Of a stretch of 64,000 nt of DNA, positions 23,785-32,386 are shown in pieces; positions within the stretch are counted from its first letter, which is position 1, and every line of letters begins with the position of its first letter. The translations under genes and the position numbers were made by a program. The notes beneath the pieces are model-generated. The model did not search any database and was not told the DNA's origin. It was given only the letters and a program-made list of their open reading frames with translations. Origin of the DNA: Bacillota bacterium (GTDB taxonomy: Bacteria > Bacillota > Bacilli > Paenibacillales > NBRC-103111); assembly GCA_023388055.1 (NCBI GenBank), contig JAEWGW010000025.1, forward strand, positions 372,001 through 436,000. The letters are read 5' to 3'.

Positions 23785-26700
23785 ATGATTCAGGTAAACC
23801 GCTATTGTGAAAACCCTGAGGTGCTGCAGGAAAACCGTGAGGCACCCCGTGCTTATTACATTCCATACCCGGACGAGGCTTCCGCTGATTACGCCAAAAG
23901 AGGTGCTTCGCCCCATTACCAAACCCTGAACGGTGGTTGGAAATTCAGCTACTACCCCAGTGTCAAGGAGGTGCCGGAGGGTTTTTACCGCACGGATGCC
24001 GAGGTTTCCGGGTGGGATGATCTCCTGGTGCCCTCATGCTGGCAAACAAATGGCTATGACCAGCTTCATTATACCAATGTCAATTATCCCATTCCCTTCG
24101 ATCCTCCGTTTGTACCCGATGCTAATCCGGCGGGGCTGTACGTCAGAGAATTTCGCTTGAAGGATACAGGGAAGGACAAGGAGCAATACCTGGTGTTCGA
24201 AGGGGTCAACTCCTGCTTCTACCTGTGGGTCAACGGTGAATATGCGGGCTACAGCCAAGGCAGCCGGATTCCCGCAGAATTCCGCATAACCGACAAGCTG
24301 CACACCGGTGTCAACCGGATCGCCGTCATGGTGCTGAAGTGGTGCGACGGGACTTATCTAGAGGATCAGGATTTGTGGAGATTCTCCGGCATCTACCGGG
24401 ATGTGTATCTGTTAGCCCGGGAGCAGCACCACATCCGCGATGTGTTTAACCGTCAGGAGCTTGCCTCGGACTTCAGCCATGCCGCACTTCAATGTGAGAT
24501 TGAAACCACCGGTCCGGTTCAGGTTTCGGCTGTATTGAAGGATGCTGCGGGTTCTGCGGTTGCCAACGGAAGCGCTCACATTGACGGCTCTGGCTTGCTC
24601 AGGCTGGAGGTGGAGAATCCGGCGCTTTGGAACGCCGAAACTCCTTATCTGTATAACCTGTATCTGACTGCTGGAGGAGAGGTGCTGCGTTTTTCCACCG
24701 GGTTCAAGGAAGTGAAGGTCCAGGACGGGGTATTCACTGTAAACGGCAGGGCTATCAAGCTCAAGGGTGTAAACCGGCATGATTCCCATCCGGAGCTGGG
24801 GCAAACCATTCCATTGAACCATATGATTCAGGATCTGAATTTGATGAAGGCCCATAATGTGAACACCATCCGTACCTCCCACTATCCTAATGATCCCCGG
24901 TTTCTTGAATTATGCGACCAGTACGGCTTCTATGTGGTGGACGAGGCGGATCTGGAGTGCCATGGCGTGGTGAACGCAGGGTCCTGGGAGGCGGGAAGCT
25001 TCCATACCTTGACCAACCACCCGGATTGGAAAAACGCCTTTGTGGAACGGGCTGTCCGGATGGTGGAGCGGGACAAAAACCGTGCCTGCATTATCATGTG
25101 GTCCATGGGCAATGAATCTGGCTACGGGCCCAACCATATCGCCATGGCGGAGTGGGCCCGCAGGCGTGATCCCTCCCGTCCTGTCCATTATGAAGGCGCA
25201 GCGGCCAAATATAACGGCGATCCCAACATTGACGCGCTGGATGTGCAAAGCCGGATGTACGCCTCCATCCCGGAGATGATTGAGTTTGCCGAGAATCCGG
25301 ACAATACGAAGCCGTTGTTCCAATGCGAATACAGCCATGCCATGGGCAATGGCCCCGGTGATCTGAAGGATTATTGGGATGTGATCTACCGTTATCCGAA
25401 GCTGATGGGCGGCTGTGTCTGGGAATGGTGCGATCATGGCATTCTTACCCGGACGGAGGACGGTGTGCCATATTACGCATACGGCGGAGATTTTGGGGAT
25501 AAGCCTCATGACGGCAACTTCTGCATCGACGGTCTCGTTAGCCCGGACCGGAAGCCTCATAAGGGCCTGCTGGAGCTGAAGCAGGTGATTGCCCCGGTGC
25601 GCATCGGCGAGAAGAACTTGGCTGCGGGCCAATTGAGCGTAACCAACCTGTATGATTTTGTGGACTTGTCCGGACTGGTATTTGGGTGGAAGGTGGAAAA
25701 GGACGGGGAGTGTGCAGCCCAAGGGGAGCTCTCTGGCGTAAACGCAAAACCCGGTGAAAGCTGCACCGTGCAGGTGCCGTACGTGCTTCCGGCGGATGAG
25801 GCCGGACAGTATTATCTCACGGTAAGTGTGCGCACCCGTCAAGATTATCCGTGGGCGGAGACCGGTTATGAGGTAATGTTCGCCCAGTTCCGTCTGCCTG
25901 CCAAGGCTGCCGGTGACACTATACTGTCCGCGGCGGCGATTGAACCTGTGATGCCGGTGGAGGCAGAGCAAAGAGGACATGTGCTGGAGGTTTCCGGCTT
26001 CGAGTTCAACCATACGTTTGACTTGTACGAGGGTGTATTTACTGGAATCACCTATCACGGGGTGCAGATGCTGGCTGCTCCCGCAGGCTTCAATATTTGG
26101 CGGGCACCAACGGATAATGACCGCAACATCCGCCACAAGTGGCAGTTCGAGGGATTTGACCGCGCCGGAATGAAGGTGTACAACACCACCTGGTCCAAAA
26201 CGCAAACTGGTGGAGTGGAGATTGTAGTCCACTATTCACTCGGGGGATATATCCGTAAGCCGATCCTTCACGGTGAAGCTGTTTGGCAGATAGATCCGGC
26301 AGGCGGGATTACATTGGAAACTTGGGTGCAGGTGAGGGAGGATGTTCCGTTCCTTCCCCGCTTTGGCCTGCAGCTGACTATGCCCGCAGGTAATGAAGAG
26401 GTGGAATATTTCGGGTACGGTCCCCACGAAAGCTATATGGACAAACGTTACAGTGTCAAGAAAGGAAAGTACTTGGTTACCGTGGACGACATGTTCGAGA
26501 GCTACGTGATGCCCCAGGAAAATGGCTCCCGCTACGGCGCCGACTGGGTAATCGTATCCAATCTGCTGGGAATGGGGCTGAAGTTTGTCTCCGGTGCGGA
26601 GCATTTCTCCTTTAACGCCTCCCACTATATGCCTGCGGATCTGGACAAGACGAAGCATACCTATGAGCTGGCACCCCGGAAGGAGACCATCGTGCAGCTG

Positions 26701-26826
26701 GATTACAAGATGAGCGGAGTAGGCTCCAATTCCTGCGGCCCGGAGCTGCTGGACCAATACCGCCTGAACGAAAAGGAATTCAGCTACAGCCTCAGCATCA
26801 CCCCGGTATTCAAGGAGGATCTGTAG
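23785..26826 (+). CDS. Beta-galactosidase, GH2 (LacZ type)
   Basis: A 1013-residue cytoplasmic GH2 enzyme, close to the 1023 residues of E. coli LacZ, hydrolysing terminal beta-galactosides. It has an N-terminal sugar-binding jelly roll with LNGGWKFSYYPS and LVPSCWQTNGYD, Ig-like domains, and a TIM barrel with GVNRHDSHPELGQ and HNVNTIRTSHYPND. The acid/base is Glu444 in GNESGYGP and the nucleophile Glu515 in CEYSHAMGN. A C-terminal small-chain domain includes APTDNDRNIRHKW and YFGYGPHESYMDK. There is no signal peptide. AAGGAG (23771-23776) lies 8 bases before the ATG at 23785 but only two before the ATG at 23779, so 23785 is preferred. It would hydrolyse imported galacto-oligosaccharides, such as pectic galactan fragments; that substrate is inference. 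No terminator was recognised close behind. Confidence 0.95.
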   Translation: MIQVNRYCENPEVLQENREAPRAYYIPYPDEASADYAKRGASPHYQTLNGGWKFSYYPSVKEVPEGFYRTDAEVSGWDDLLVPSCWQTNGYDQLHYTNVNYPIPFDPPFVPDANPAGLYVREFRLKDTGKDKEQYLVFEGVNSCFYLWVNGEYAGYSQGSRIPAEFRITDKLHTGVNRIAVMVLKWCDGTYLEDQDLWRFSGIYRDVYLLAREQHHIRDVFNRQELASDFSHAALQCEIETTGPVQVSAVLKDAAGSAVANGSAHIDGSGLLRLEVENPALWNAETPYLYNLYLTAGGEVLRFSTGFKEVKVQDGVFTVNGRAIKLKGVNRHDSHPELGQTIPLNHMIQDLNLMKAHNVNTIRTSHYPNDPRFLELCDQYGFYVVDEADLECHGVVNAGSWEAGSFHTLTNHPDWKNAFVERAVRMVERDKNRACIIMWSMGNESGYGPNHIAMAEWARRRDPSRPVHYEGAAAKYNGDPNIDALDVQSRMYASIPEMIEFAENPDNTKPLFQCEYSHAMGNGPGDLKDYWDVIYRYPKLMGGCVWEWCDHGILTRTEDGVPYYAYGGDFGDKPHDGNFCIDGLVSPDRKPHKGLLELKQVIAPVRIGEKNLAAGQLSVTNLYDFVDLSGLVFGWKVEKDGECAAQGELSGVNAKPGESCTVQVPYVLPADEAGQYYLTVSVRTRQDYPWAETGYEVMFAQFRLPAKAAGDTILSAAAIEPVMPVEAEQRGHVLEVSGFEFNHTFDLYEGVFTGITYHGVQMLAAPAGFNIWRAPTDNDRNIRHKWQFEGFDRAGMKVYNTTWSKTQTGGVEIVVHYSLGGYIRKPILHGEAVWQIDPAGGITLETWVQVREDVPFLPRFGLQLTMPAGNEEVEYFGYGPHESYMDKRYSVKKGKYLVTVDDMFESYVMPQENGSRYGADWVIVSNLLGMGLKFVSGAEHFSFNASHYMPADLDKTKHTYELAPRKETIVQLDYKMSGVGSNSCGPELLDQYRLNEKEFSYSLSITPVFKEDL

Positions 26827-26859
26827 GCGCAGCGTGTGCTAGTGACCCGGGAAACTGGG

Positions 26860-27050
26860 GGAAAGTGCATACGTGTTCCGGGACCTGAGAAAGTAGGCGG
26901 AAAGCACAGAGTGTGCGAAGGACCCGGAAACCCGGGCGGAATGCACAGAGTGTGCGAAAGACCCGAAAACCCGGGCGGAATGCACAGAGTGTGCGAAAGA
27001 CCCGGAAACCAGGGCGGAATGCACGGAGTGTGCTGGTGACCCAGGGAATT
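26860..27050. repeat. 39-bp tandem repeat with internal GCACA-GAG-TGTGC hairpins
   Basis: GCACAGAGTGTGCGAA recurs at 26904, 26943 and 26982, with a variant at 27021 and a degenerate unit near 26865, all exactly 39 bases apart. Each unit also holds CCCGGAAACCCGGG-like sequence. It begins about 35 bases after the beta-galactosidase stop, so any lacZ transcript would carry a ladder of small hairpins. There are no unique spacers, so it is not a CRISPR array. Confidence 0.9.
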
Positions 27051-27065
27051 GGGAGGAAGCCGGGT

Positions 27066-27255
27066 TCTAACGGACTGAGAAGCCGTTATTCCGCGGTAAA
27101 CAGCGACTTTTCCGTTTTTGCGGACCCTGGTTCCGTTATCTGCGGCAAAAGTCGCTGTTCCGGCCCTGAAATAGCCAAATAACGTCCTCTGTGTCCGCGA
27201 AAAACTCAAATGCGCCGATTTCGGCGAAATAACGGCTGTACGGTCCGTAACGGAA
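27066..27255. repeat. Inverted repeats of the TAACGGA/TCCGTTA family
   Basis: TAACGGACTGAGAAGCCGTTAT opens the block in style with the 9.3 and 23.3 kb blocks. AACAGCGACTTTT (about 27100) is mirrored exactly by AAAAGTCGCTGTT (about 27147). GTTCCGTTAT and GGTCCGTAACGG follow. No gene is supported here. Confidence 0.7.
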
Positions 27256-27346
27256 GGGAATGTAATGTGTCGTAACCCATACGCTGCCCCGGGTGCCTAA
27301 TAGCCACGTAGCCTGAAGTAAAGGCGTGAAAAATTAGCAGTAACCG

Positions 27347-27392
27347 AAAACAGACCCTACCGGGTTCAACTCCGGTAAGGGTCTGTTTGCTG
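27347..27392. terminator. Terminator between beta-galactosidase and YpdA genes
   Basis: AAACAGACCCTACCGG pairs with CCGGTAAGGGTCTGTTT (one bulge). The reverse strand ends in TTTTCGG and the forward strand in TTTG. It could serve either convergent gene, although tandem repeats separate it from both stops. Confidence 0.65.
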
Positions 27393-27398
27393 CTGCGC

Positions 27399-27565
27399 CC
27401 GCGGCACATGCTCTACGCCAGCACCGCACATGGTCCACGCCGCGGCACATGCTCCACGCCAGCACCGCACATGGTCCACGCCCGCGGCACATGCTCGCAC
27501 ATGGTCCACACCAGCACCGCACATGGTCCACGCCGCGGCATATGCTCCACGCCAGCACCGCCCTT
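27399..27565. repeat. 41-bp GC-rich tandem repeat
   Basis: About four units begin GCGGCACATGCTC and contain ACGCCAGCACCGCACATGG and TCCACGCC. The third is rearranged (GCTCGCACATGGTCC). It ends about 40 bases from the ypdA-like stop. Internal CACATG and CCGCGG sites make it locally palindromic. Confidence 0.85.
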
Positions 27566-27605
27566 AGGCCACGCCGGGGCTGCGCCCGCGCATTGGCCTG
27601 CGCGC

Positions 27606-28583
27606 TTAAGCCCGCCCCGCCAGCAGATGGGCGGCGATCAGCTTGCCGTGGCTGCGCCCGGTCTCAATGAAAATTTCATTGGCGTCCCGCCCCGCAGCCA
27701 CCACTCCGGCCAAATACAGGCCGGGTACATTGGTCTCCATGGTGGACGGGTCAAACCGGGGGATTTCCCAATCCCCCTCTACGGTTACCCCTGCGGCGGA
27801 CAGGAAGCGGCGGCTGGAGCGGAAGCCGGTTAAGGCCAGCACAAAGTCATTCTCCAGCTCCTGTAACCCCTCTGGAGTCCGCACCCTCACATGGCCCAGA
27901 CTAATAGCCTCCACCGTAGAGTTGAACAGCATGCGGACACGTCCTTTGTTCACCATACTCTCAAATACCGGCCGGACCCAGGGTTTGAGGTTGGGCGAAT
28001 AGTCCGAGCCCCGGTAGACCACCGTTACCGAAGCATTGGCCTTGAGCAGGTCCATGGCAGCATCCACGGCGGAGTTGTTGCCCCCGATAATACAAACCCG
28101 CATCCCGGTGTACGGATGGGCCTCCCGGTAGAAATGCGTCACATTAGGCAGCTCCTCCCCGGGAATGCCCAACAGATTGGGATGATCGAAGTAGCCTGTA
28201 GCCACAACCACAGAGCGGGCGGCATAGGCTGTTTTTTCCCCCAGCCGGTTCAGCGTTTCTACAATAAAGCTTCCATCCGCCTGCGGAATAACTGCCGTCG
28301 CTTCCTCATAGGAACGGATGCGGACCCGGCTGTGCTGGGCCACATTGCGATAATAGGTCAGCGCCTCCAGGCGGTAGGGCTTTTCGTTGGGTGTGGAGAA
28401 GGGGTAATCTCCGATCTCCAGCAGCTCCGGTGTGCTGAAAAACTGCATATACGTGGGATATTGGCTGATGCTGTGGGCGACTACATGCTTTTCCAGAAGC
28501 AGGGGGTCCAAGCCAGCGCGCTTCAGCTCAATCCCGGCAGACAGGCCGCAGGGACCCGCTCCGATAATAACAACCTCTTCCAT
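27606..28583 (-). CDS. ypdA: YpdA-family bacillithiol disulfide reductase
   Basis: A 325-residue FAD/NADPH oxidoreductase of the YpdA family, which recycles oxidised bacillithiol (BSSB to BSH) in Firmicutes. The FAD-binding motif IIGAGPCGLSAGIELKRAG is at the N-terminus, and the Cys next to the second glycine is the family's active residue. HSISQYPTYMQFFSTPELLE (about 37-56) is a family signature. The second Rossmann motif CIIGGNNSAVDAAMDLL (about 164) binds NADPH. A GLYLAGVVAAG region sits near the C-terminus. It has no CxxC motif, unlike thioredoxin reductases, in line with YpdA. It implies the host makes bacillithiol, although no bsh genes are in the window. It is transcribed towards a tandem-repeat block. 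Confidence 0.9.
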   Translation of the reverse strand: MEEVVIIGAGPCGLSAGIELKRAGLDPLLLEKHVVAHSISQYPTYMQFFSTPELLEIGDYPFSTPNEKPYRLEALTYYRNVAQHSRVRIRSYEEATAVIPQADGSFIVETLNRLGEKTAYAARSVVVATGYFDHPNLLGIPGEELPNVTHFYREAHPYTGMRVCIIGGNNSAVDAAMDLLKANASVTVVYRGSDYSPNLKPWVRPVFESMVNKGRVRMLFNSTVEAISLGHVRVRTPEGLQELENDFVLALTGFRSSRRFLSAAGVTVEGDWEIPRFDPSTMETNVPGLYLAGVVAAGRDANEIFIETGRSHGKLIAAHLLAGRA

Positions 28584-28766
28584 AGCTAAACCTCCGATAG
28601 CTGAGCTTTGTGAACGAAGCCTTATTCAATACTATCAATTGTAGCACATCTCCTAAAAAGAACACGGTTCTGCCCACAGGCCTGGCCAAGCGGCATCTTA
28701 TTATAAAGTCTTGAACCCCCCATGGTTCTTAACTTTTTCTTGGCGGTCCGGCAAAAGTGGAAGGTA

Positions 28767-28775
28767 TGTTATAAT
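28767..28775 (+). promoter_or_regulatory. Extended -10 promoter for the PstS-like gene
   Basis: TGTTATAAT (TGn plus a consensus TATAAT), 58 bases before the start. The best -35 at 17-bp spacing is poor, which is usual for extended -10 promoters. Confidence 0.6.
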
Positions 28776-28833
28776 ATGGACGGACCTGTATCCGATGTTT
28801 GGATATTGGATTCAATTACCATGGAGGTGCGTC

Positions 28834-30432
28834 TTGAGTTTCACACCCGATCATCAAAGCCTGCGTCCCGGGTACATCGTAAATATTGTGCTTCTTCATT
28901 TTTTGGCTCTCCCTTTATTGTTATCCCTGGTGTTTGTCCCTCTGCTGATGTCCGATGTCTTCCATGCCGGAGGAGAATACGGGTTGGGCCAATTAAGTCT
29001 GACGTTCGTCATTCCGCTGGCGGTGGGAGGAGCAGCCGGGATCGCATTCTGCACAGGCAGCCGCAGCAAACCCACGTCGCCCTGGGCCCGTTATCTGCCG
29101 GTGGTGGCACCGCTGGTTTTACTGCTCGCCCTCGCCGTTTATGCTTACTCCGTCTCCAATGGCAACTACAACAGTCCCGCCTGGGGGGGGTTCGCCTGGG
29201 CCAACCCCGCTTATCTGATCGTCAATTTACTCCTGGTGTTAAGCGGGTACGGCGGGTTGATGCCCGTGAATGAGCTATCCGCTGCCGCAGGATTTGTCCT
29301 GGGTTTTGTGTGGTGGGACATGCGGAGCCGCGGGAGCTACGGCAGGACGGCTGCGTGGCGGGCAGCAGGTTGTCTAATTGCCATCGCCGCGTGCACCTGG
29401 CTGTTCATCGGCGTCGCTAACAAGGAGCAGATCCAGGATGGAATCGCCAAGCTCCGGTACGGGGAAGCCGGGATGAAAACCGACCTGTCCGAATACGATC
29501 TTTCGAAAATAGCGCCCTTCAAGAAAAACAACGGATTGGCTACGCTGGGCCACAACCCCCAACTCAGCTTTACAGACCTGAAGGAAATGCCGCGGCTGGA
29601 CGGGGCCACCGCATTGTACCCTGTATATGCCGCGTTTGCCGAGACCGTTTATGAGGGGCTTGGGCAATGGAATAAAGACAACACGGCCATGGAAACCCGC
29701 CACAACATATATGTCTCTGTGGACGAATTTCCATATTCCATCGTTATGTGCAACACAACCCCCAACGCATATGACAATCTTATCAACAAAAGGGCGGACA
29801 TCATTATTGTGGCGGAGCCGTCTCAAGCCCAGTTGGAGATGGTCCGGTCCCGTCAGGAAGAGCTTGTGATGACACCCTTAGGCAGCGATGCCTTTGTCTT
29901 TTTTGCCAACAAGAACAATCCGGTGAAGGACCTGTCCATTCAACAAATCCGGGATATCTATACAGGCAAGATCACCAACTGGAATGAGGTAGGGGGCAGA
30001 AATCTGGAGATTCTCGCCTACCAGCGTCCGCAGGATTCCGGCAGCCAGACCACCATGCAGAACAAGGTCATGAAGGGGCTGGACATGATGGAGCCGGATA
30101 CCATCAGCCGGGCCGGAGGGATGGGTGAGGTAATCTCGAAGGTGGCGTCTTACCGCAATTCCAAGAACGCCCTGGGGTATACCTTTATGTATTATGCCTC
30201 CTCCATGGTGAAGGACAACCGGATCAAGTATCTGGCGGTGAACGGGATCAACCCTTCACCGGATACCATCCGGGACGGCAGCTATCCTTTTGCGGGGCAC
30301 TTCTACGCGATCACCCTTAAGTCCAATACCAGCCCGCAGGTCAAGAAGATGCTGGATTGGATGACCTCCCCGGAGGGCCAGGAGCTGGTGGAGAAAACCG
30401 GGTATGTGCCGGTGAAGGGCTTCTCCAAGTGA
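28834..30432 (+). CDS. Membrane-anchored PstS-like substrate-binding protein
   Basis: A 532-residue protein with two parts. The N-terminal third (about 15-215) has five or six hydrophobic spans (NIVLLHFLALPLLLSLVFVP, then spans near 50, 85, 125, 150 and 175). The C-terminal part (about 240-532) is a phosphate-binding-protein-type domain. It shows GSDAFVFFANKNNPVKDLS, QIRDIYTGKITNWNEVGG and the anion-site-like QRPQDSGSQTTMQ. Usual PstS proteins are single-domain lipoproteins, so the polytopic anchor is unusual. No pstC/A/B genes are nearby, so it may be a sensor or storage-linked binder rather than a transporter part; that is inference. The start is TTG at 28834, six bases after GGAGG. The frame upstream has no ribosome site or homology. 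A bidirectional terminator follows. Confidence 0.8.
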   Translation: MSFTPDHQSLRPGYIVNIVLLHFLALPLLLSLVFVPLLMSDVFHAGGEYGLGQLSLTFVIPLAVGGAAGIAFCTGSRSKPTSPWARYLPVVAPLVLLLALAVYAYSVSNGNYNSPAWGGFAWANPAYLIVNLLLVLSGYGGLMPVNELSAAAGFVLGFVWWDMRSRGSYGRTAAWRAAGCLIAIAACTWLFIGVANKEQIQDGIAKLRYGEAGMKTDLSEYDLSKIAPFKKNNGLATLGHNPQLSFTDLKEMPRLDGATALYPVYAAFAETVYEGLGQWNKDNTAMETRHNIYVSVDEFPYSIVMCNTTPNAYDNLINKRADIIIVAEPSQAQLEMVRSRQEELVMTPLGSDAFVFFANKNNPVKDLSIQQIRDIYTGKITNWNEVGGRNLEILAYQRPQDSGSQTTMQNKVMKGLDMMEPDTISRAGGMGEVISKVASYRNSKNALGYTFMYYASSMVKDNRIKYLAVNGINPSPDTIRDGSYPFAGHFYAITLKSNTSPQVKKMLDWMTSPEGQELVEKTGYVPVKGFSK

Positions 30433-30466
30433 GGAATCCGCTACATCCTTCCGCGACCAATACAGC

Positions 30467-30502
30467 AAAGCCGCCGGAGCAATACGCTGCCGGCGGCTTT
30501 TT
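30467..30502. terminator. Bidirectional terminator between PstS-like and DAHP synthase genes
   Basis: AAAGCCGCCGG ... CCGGCGGCTTTTT lies between two convergent stops, with a perfect GC-rich stem. Confidence 0.92.
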
Positions 30503-30514
30503 CGTCATTCCGTA

Positions 30515-31591
30515 TTATTTCTTGAACAGCCCGGAGCCCAGAACGTCGGTCATGAACTTCTGGAATTGGGGAATATCCAGCTGTTGGTCCGCATCGGACA
30601 AGGCTGTAGGCGGGTTCGGGTGAACCTCCACCATAATCCCGTCTGCACCGGCAGCCAGAGCGGCTTTGGCGCAGGGCACCAGAATATCCTTGCGTCCGGT
30701 AGAATGGGTCACGTCCACCAGCACCGGCAGGTGGGTTTCCTGCTTCAGAATCGGAACGGCGGAGATGTCCAGCGTGTTCCGGGTCCACTTCTCATAGGTG
30801 CGGATCCCGCGTTCGATGAGAATCACCTGGTTGTTGCCGCGGGAAACAATGTATTCCGCCGCCAGGATGAACTCCTCCAGAGTAGCGGCCAGGCCGCGCT
30901 TCAGCACGATTGGGGTACGGGATTCGCCGGCCGCCTTCAGCAGCTCGAAGTTCTGCATATTGCGGGCGCCGATTTGGATAAAATCAATGTACTGGCCCGC
31001 AATTTCGATATGGGCGGGATTGACGATTTCGCTGATTGTGGCCAGACCGAATTCATCTGCTACTTCCTTCATCAGCTGCAGCCCTTCGATGCCCAGGCCT
31101 TGGAAGTCATATGGGGATGAACGCGGCTTGAAGGCACCTCCGCGCATCAGCTTCACGCCGGATTCCTTCAGGGCTGCGGCAACCGTGCGCAGCTGCTCGC
31201 GGCTCTCCACGGAGCAGGGGCCTGCCACCATGACGGAGGAAGCGCCGCCGACAGTCAGATCCTTCACGGTGATGACCGTGTCGGCAGATTGCTTTTTGCG
31301 GCTGACCAACAGCTCCTTGCGGTGGTTGGTTTTTTGGAGATCCAGGGAAGCCTTGAAGATCTGCTTGAACAGGTGGCGGATGGTGGCATCGTCAAAAGGC
31401 CCCTTGTTGGCCTCCACCAGGCTTTCCAGCATGGCATGCTCGCGCACCGGGTCAAATTTCGGGATCCCTTGCTTTTGCTTGACCTCGCCAATCAGCTTGG
31501 CAATTGTCGCACGCTCCGAGATCAGCTCCAAGAGCTGGCTGTTAATGCTGTCCAGCTGCTTTCTTAATTGTTCCAGTTGCAGATTTTCCAT
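30515..31591 (-). CDS. aroA: Bifunctional chorismate mutase / DAHP synthase, AroA(G) type
   Basis: A 358-residue cytoplasmic enzyme. The N-terminal AroQ-type chorismate mutase (about 1-85: LEQLRKQLDSINSQLLELIS, then ERATIAKLIGEVK) is fused to 3-deoxy-D-arabino-heptulosonate-7-phosphate synthase of the KDO8P-synthase-like class (about 105-358). The synthase part shows MVAGPCSVES, LMRGGAFKPRSSPYDFQGLG, IQIGARNMQNFELL, PIVLKRGL, VDVTHSTGRK and MVEVHPNP. It makes the first product of the shikimate pathway from erythrose-4-phosphate and PEP. In Bacillus, the mutase domain gives feedback sensitivity to prephenate or chorismate. ATG 31591 follows GGGAGTG. Control is by the T-box leader directly upstream, so expression should respond to uncharged aromatic tRNA. 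Confidence 0.95.
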   Translation of the reverse strand: MENLQLEQLRKQLDSINSQLLELISERATIAKLIGEVKQKQGIPKFDPVREHAMLESLVEANKGPFDDATIRHLFKQIFKASLDLQKTNHRKELLVSRKKQSADTVITVKDLTVGGASSVMVAGPCSVESREQLRTVAAALKESGVKLMRGGAFKPRSSPYDFQGLGIEGLQLMKEVADEFGLATISEIVNPAHIEIAGQYIDFIQIGARNMQNFELLKAAGESRTPIVLKRGLAATLEEFILAAEYIVSRGNNQVILIERGIRTYEKWTRNTLDISAVPILKQETHLPVLVDVTHSTGRKDILVPCAKAALAAGADGIMVEVHPNPPTALSDADQQLDIPQFQKFMTDVLGSGLFKK

Positions 31592-31635
31592 TTCGCACAC
31601 TCCCTGTTTTGGTAAATTTCGGTTATTGGTAAAAA

Positions 31636-31959
31636 TAAAAAAAGCCCTCCGTCGCAAGGGACGCAAGAAGCTGTGGTACCACCCTAATTCGAAGCGATCT
31701 GTTGGCCCGTATGCCTGAATGTACATAGACAGCGGCAGATCTCTTCCTCTGGACCATGATAACGGTGTGGGGACCGGTTGCCTCTACTGGCCGCACGGGG
31801 CGGGGGTTCAAAGCACCACTTCGGAGTGAACTTCGGCGGAGCGTTTCCTTGAGGCCTGCTCTCAGTCGGTGGCAAGCCTTTCCTGTCGGAACATACTGTC
31901 GCTTACTCTCTCCTGCAACGTGTTTTGCGGAAGTTGGGTAAAGCCTGTGATGCATGTTA
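31636..31959 (-). promoter_or_regulatory. T-box leader of aroA, probable phenylalanine specifier
   Basis: The reverse strand carries the T-box core AGGGTGGTACCAC (31685-31673), followed by a terminator stem ending GAGGGCTTTTTTT at about 31636. Stem I appears as GGAGAGAGTAAGCG paired with CGCT...CTCC, with the AGTA bulge. On the 3' side of the specifier loop the sequence GAAGTTCACTCC places TTC followed by A at 31830-31828, suggesting tRNA-Phe. The core call is firm; the specifier assignment is inference from hand folding. Confidence 0.92.
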
Positions 31960-31965
31960 GAAGCG

Positions 31966-31994
31966 ATTATAGAGCATCATCCGGAAAAGCGCAA
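31966..31994 (-). promoter_or_regulatory. Promoter of the T-box-aroA transcript
   Basis: Reverse-strand TTGCGC, a 17-base spacer, then TATAAT. It places the transcript start near 31959, just before the T-box. Confidence 0.8.
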
Positions 31995-32090
31995 GCTCCT
32001 GCATGAACGCTGTTTTGCGATAAAGCAGTACAGCGGGTGCAGGCGACATTTGGATACGGCGGCAATGGAAGGTTTTCATGCAAAAAGATC

Positions 32091-32119
32091 TTGACTTCTC
32101 CTTGGAGCAGGCCTATATT
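32091..32119 (+). promoter_or_regulatory. Promoter of the riboswitch-terC transcript
   Basis: TTGACT, a 17-base spacer and TATATT. It starts RNA about 15 bases before the aptamer. Confidence 0.82.
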
Positions 32120-32138
32120 TAAGCTAATTCATCGGCTA

Positions 32139-32296
32139 TAAAGGGGAGTAGCTCTTACAGCAAAGTCGTCAGTACGGGGAAACCCCGGCTTTGTTGGCAA
32201 CGTTACGTTGTTAGCGAGACCTTTACCGAACACGGTAAAGGCTGTTTTCTGTTTCTTCACAGGCCTTTGCCTATCGGCAGCAGGCCTGTTTTTTAT
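32139..32296 (+). promoter_or_regulatory. yybP-ykoY manganese riboswitch
   Basis: The aptamer spans about 32139-32242: AAAGGGGAGTAGC at its start, CAAAGTCGTCAGTACGGGGA, GGCTTTGTTGGCAACG, then AGCGAGACCTTTACCG closing with CGGTAAAGG. These are the conserved arms of the yybP-ykoY class, which binds Mn2+ and raises expression. The expression platform is a terminator, ACAGGCCT ... AGGCCTGTTTTTT, at 32259-32295. It stands before a TerC-family gene, its usual partner. Confidence 0.94.
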
Positions 32297-32386
32297 TGCA
32301 GCGGGGGCCTGTCCGGGGCGAAAGACTATTTGGGGTAAACATAGAACGTGACCTTTACACTCATACCCAGAAAGGACTTGGCACAG

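Noticed and set aside
24910..26232. Reverse-strand open frame of 440 codons inside the beta-galactosidase gene
   Set aside because: It is a shadow of a clearly coding GH2 gene with intact catalytic motifs.
26860..27565. Regular direct repeats that look like a CRISPR array
   Set aside because: Units of 39 and 41 bases are contiguous without unique spacers, and no cas genes are nearby.
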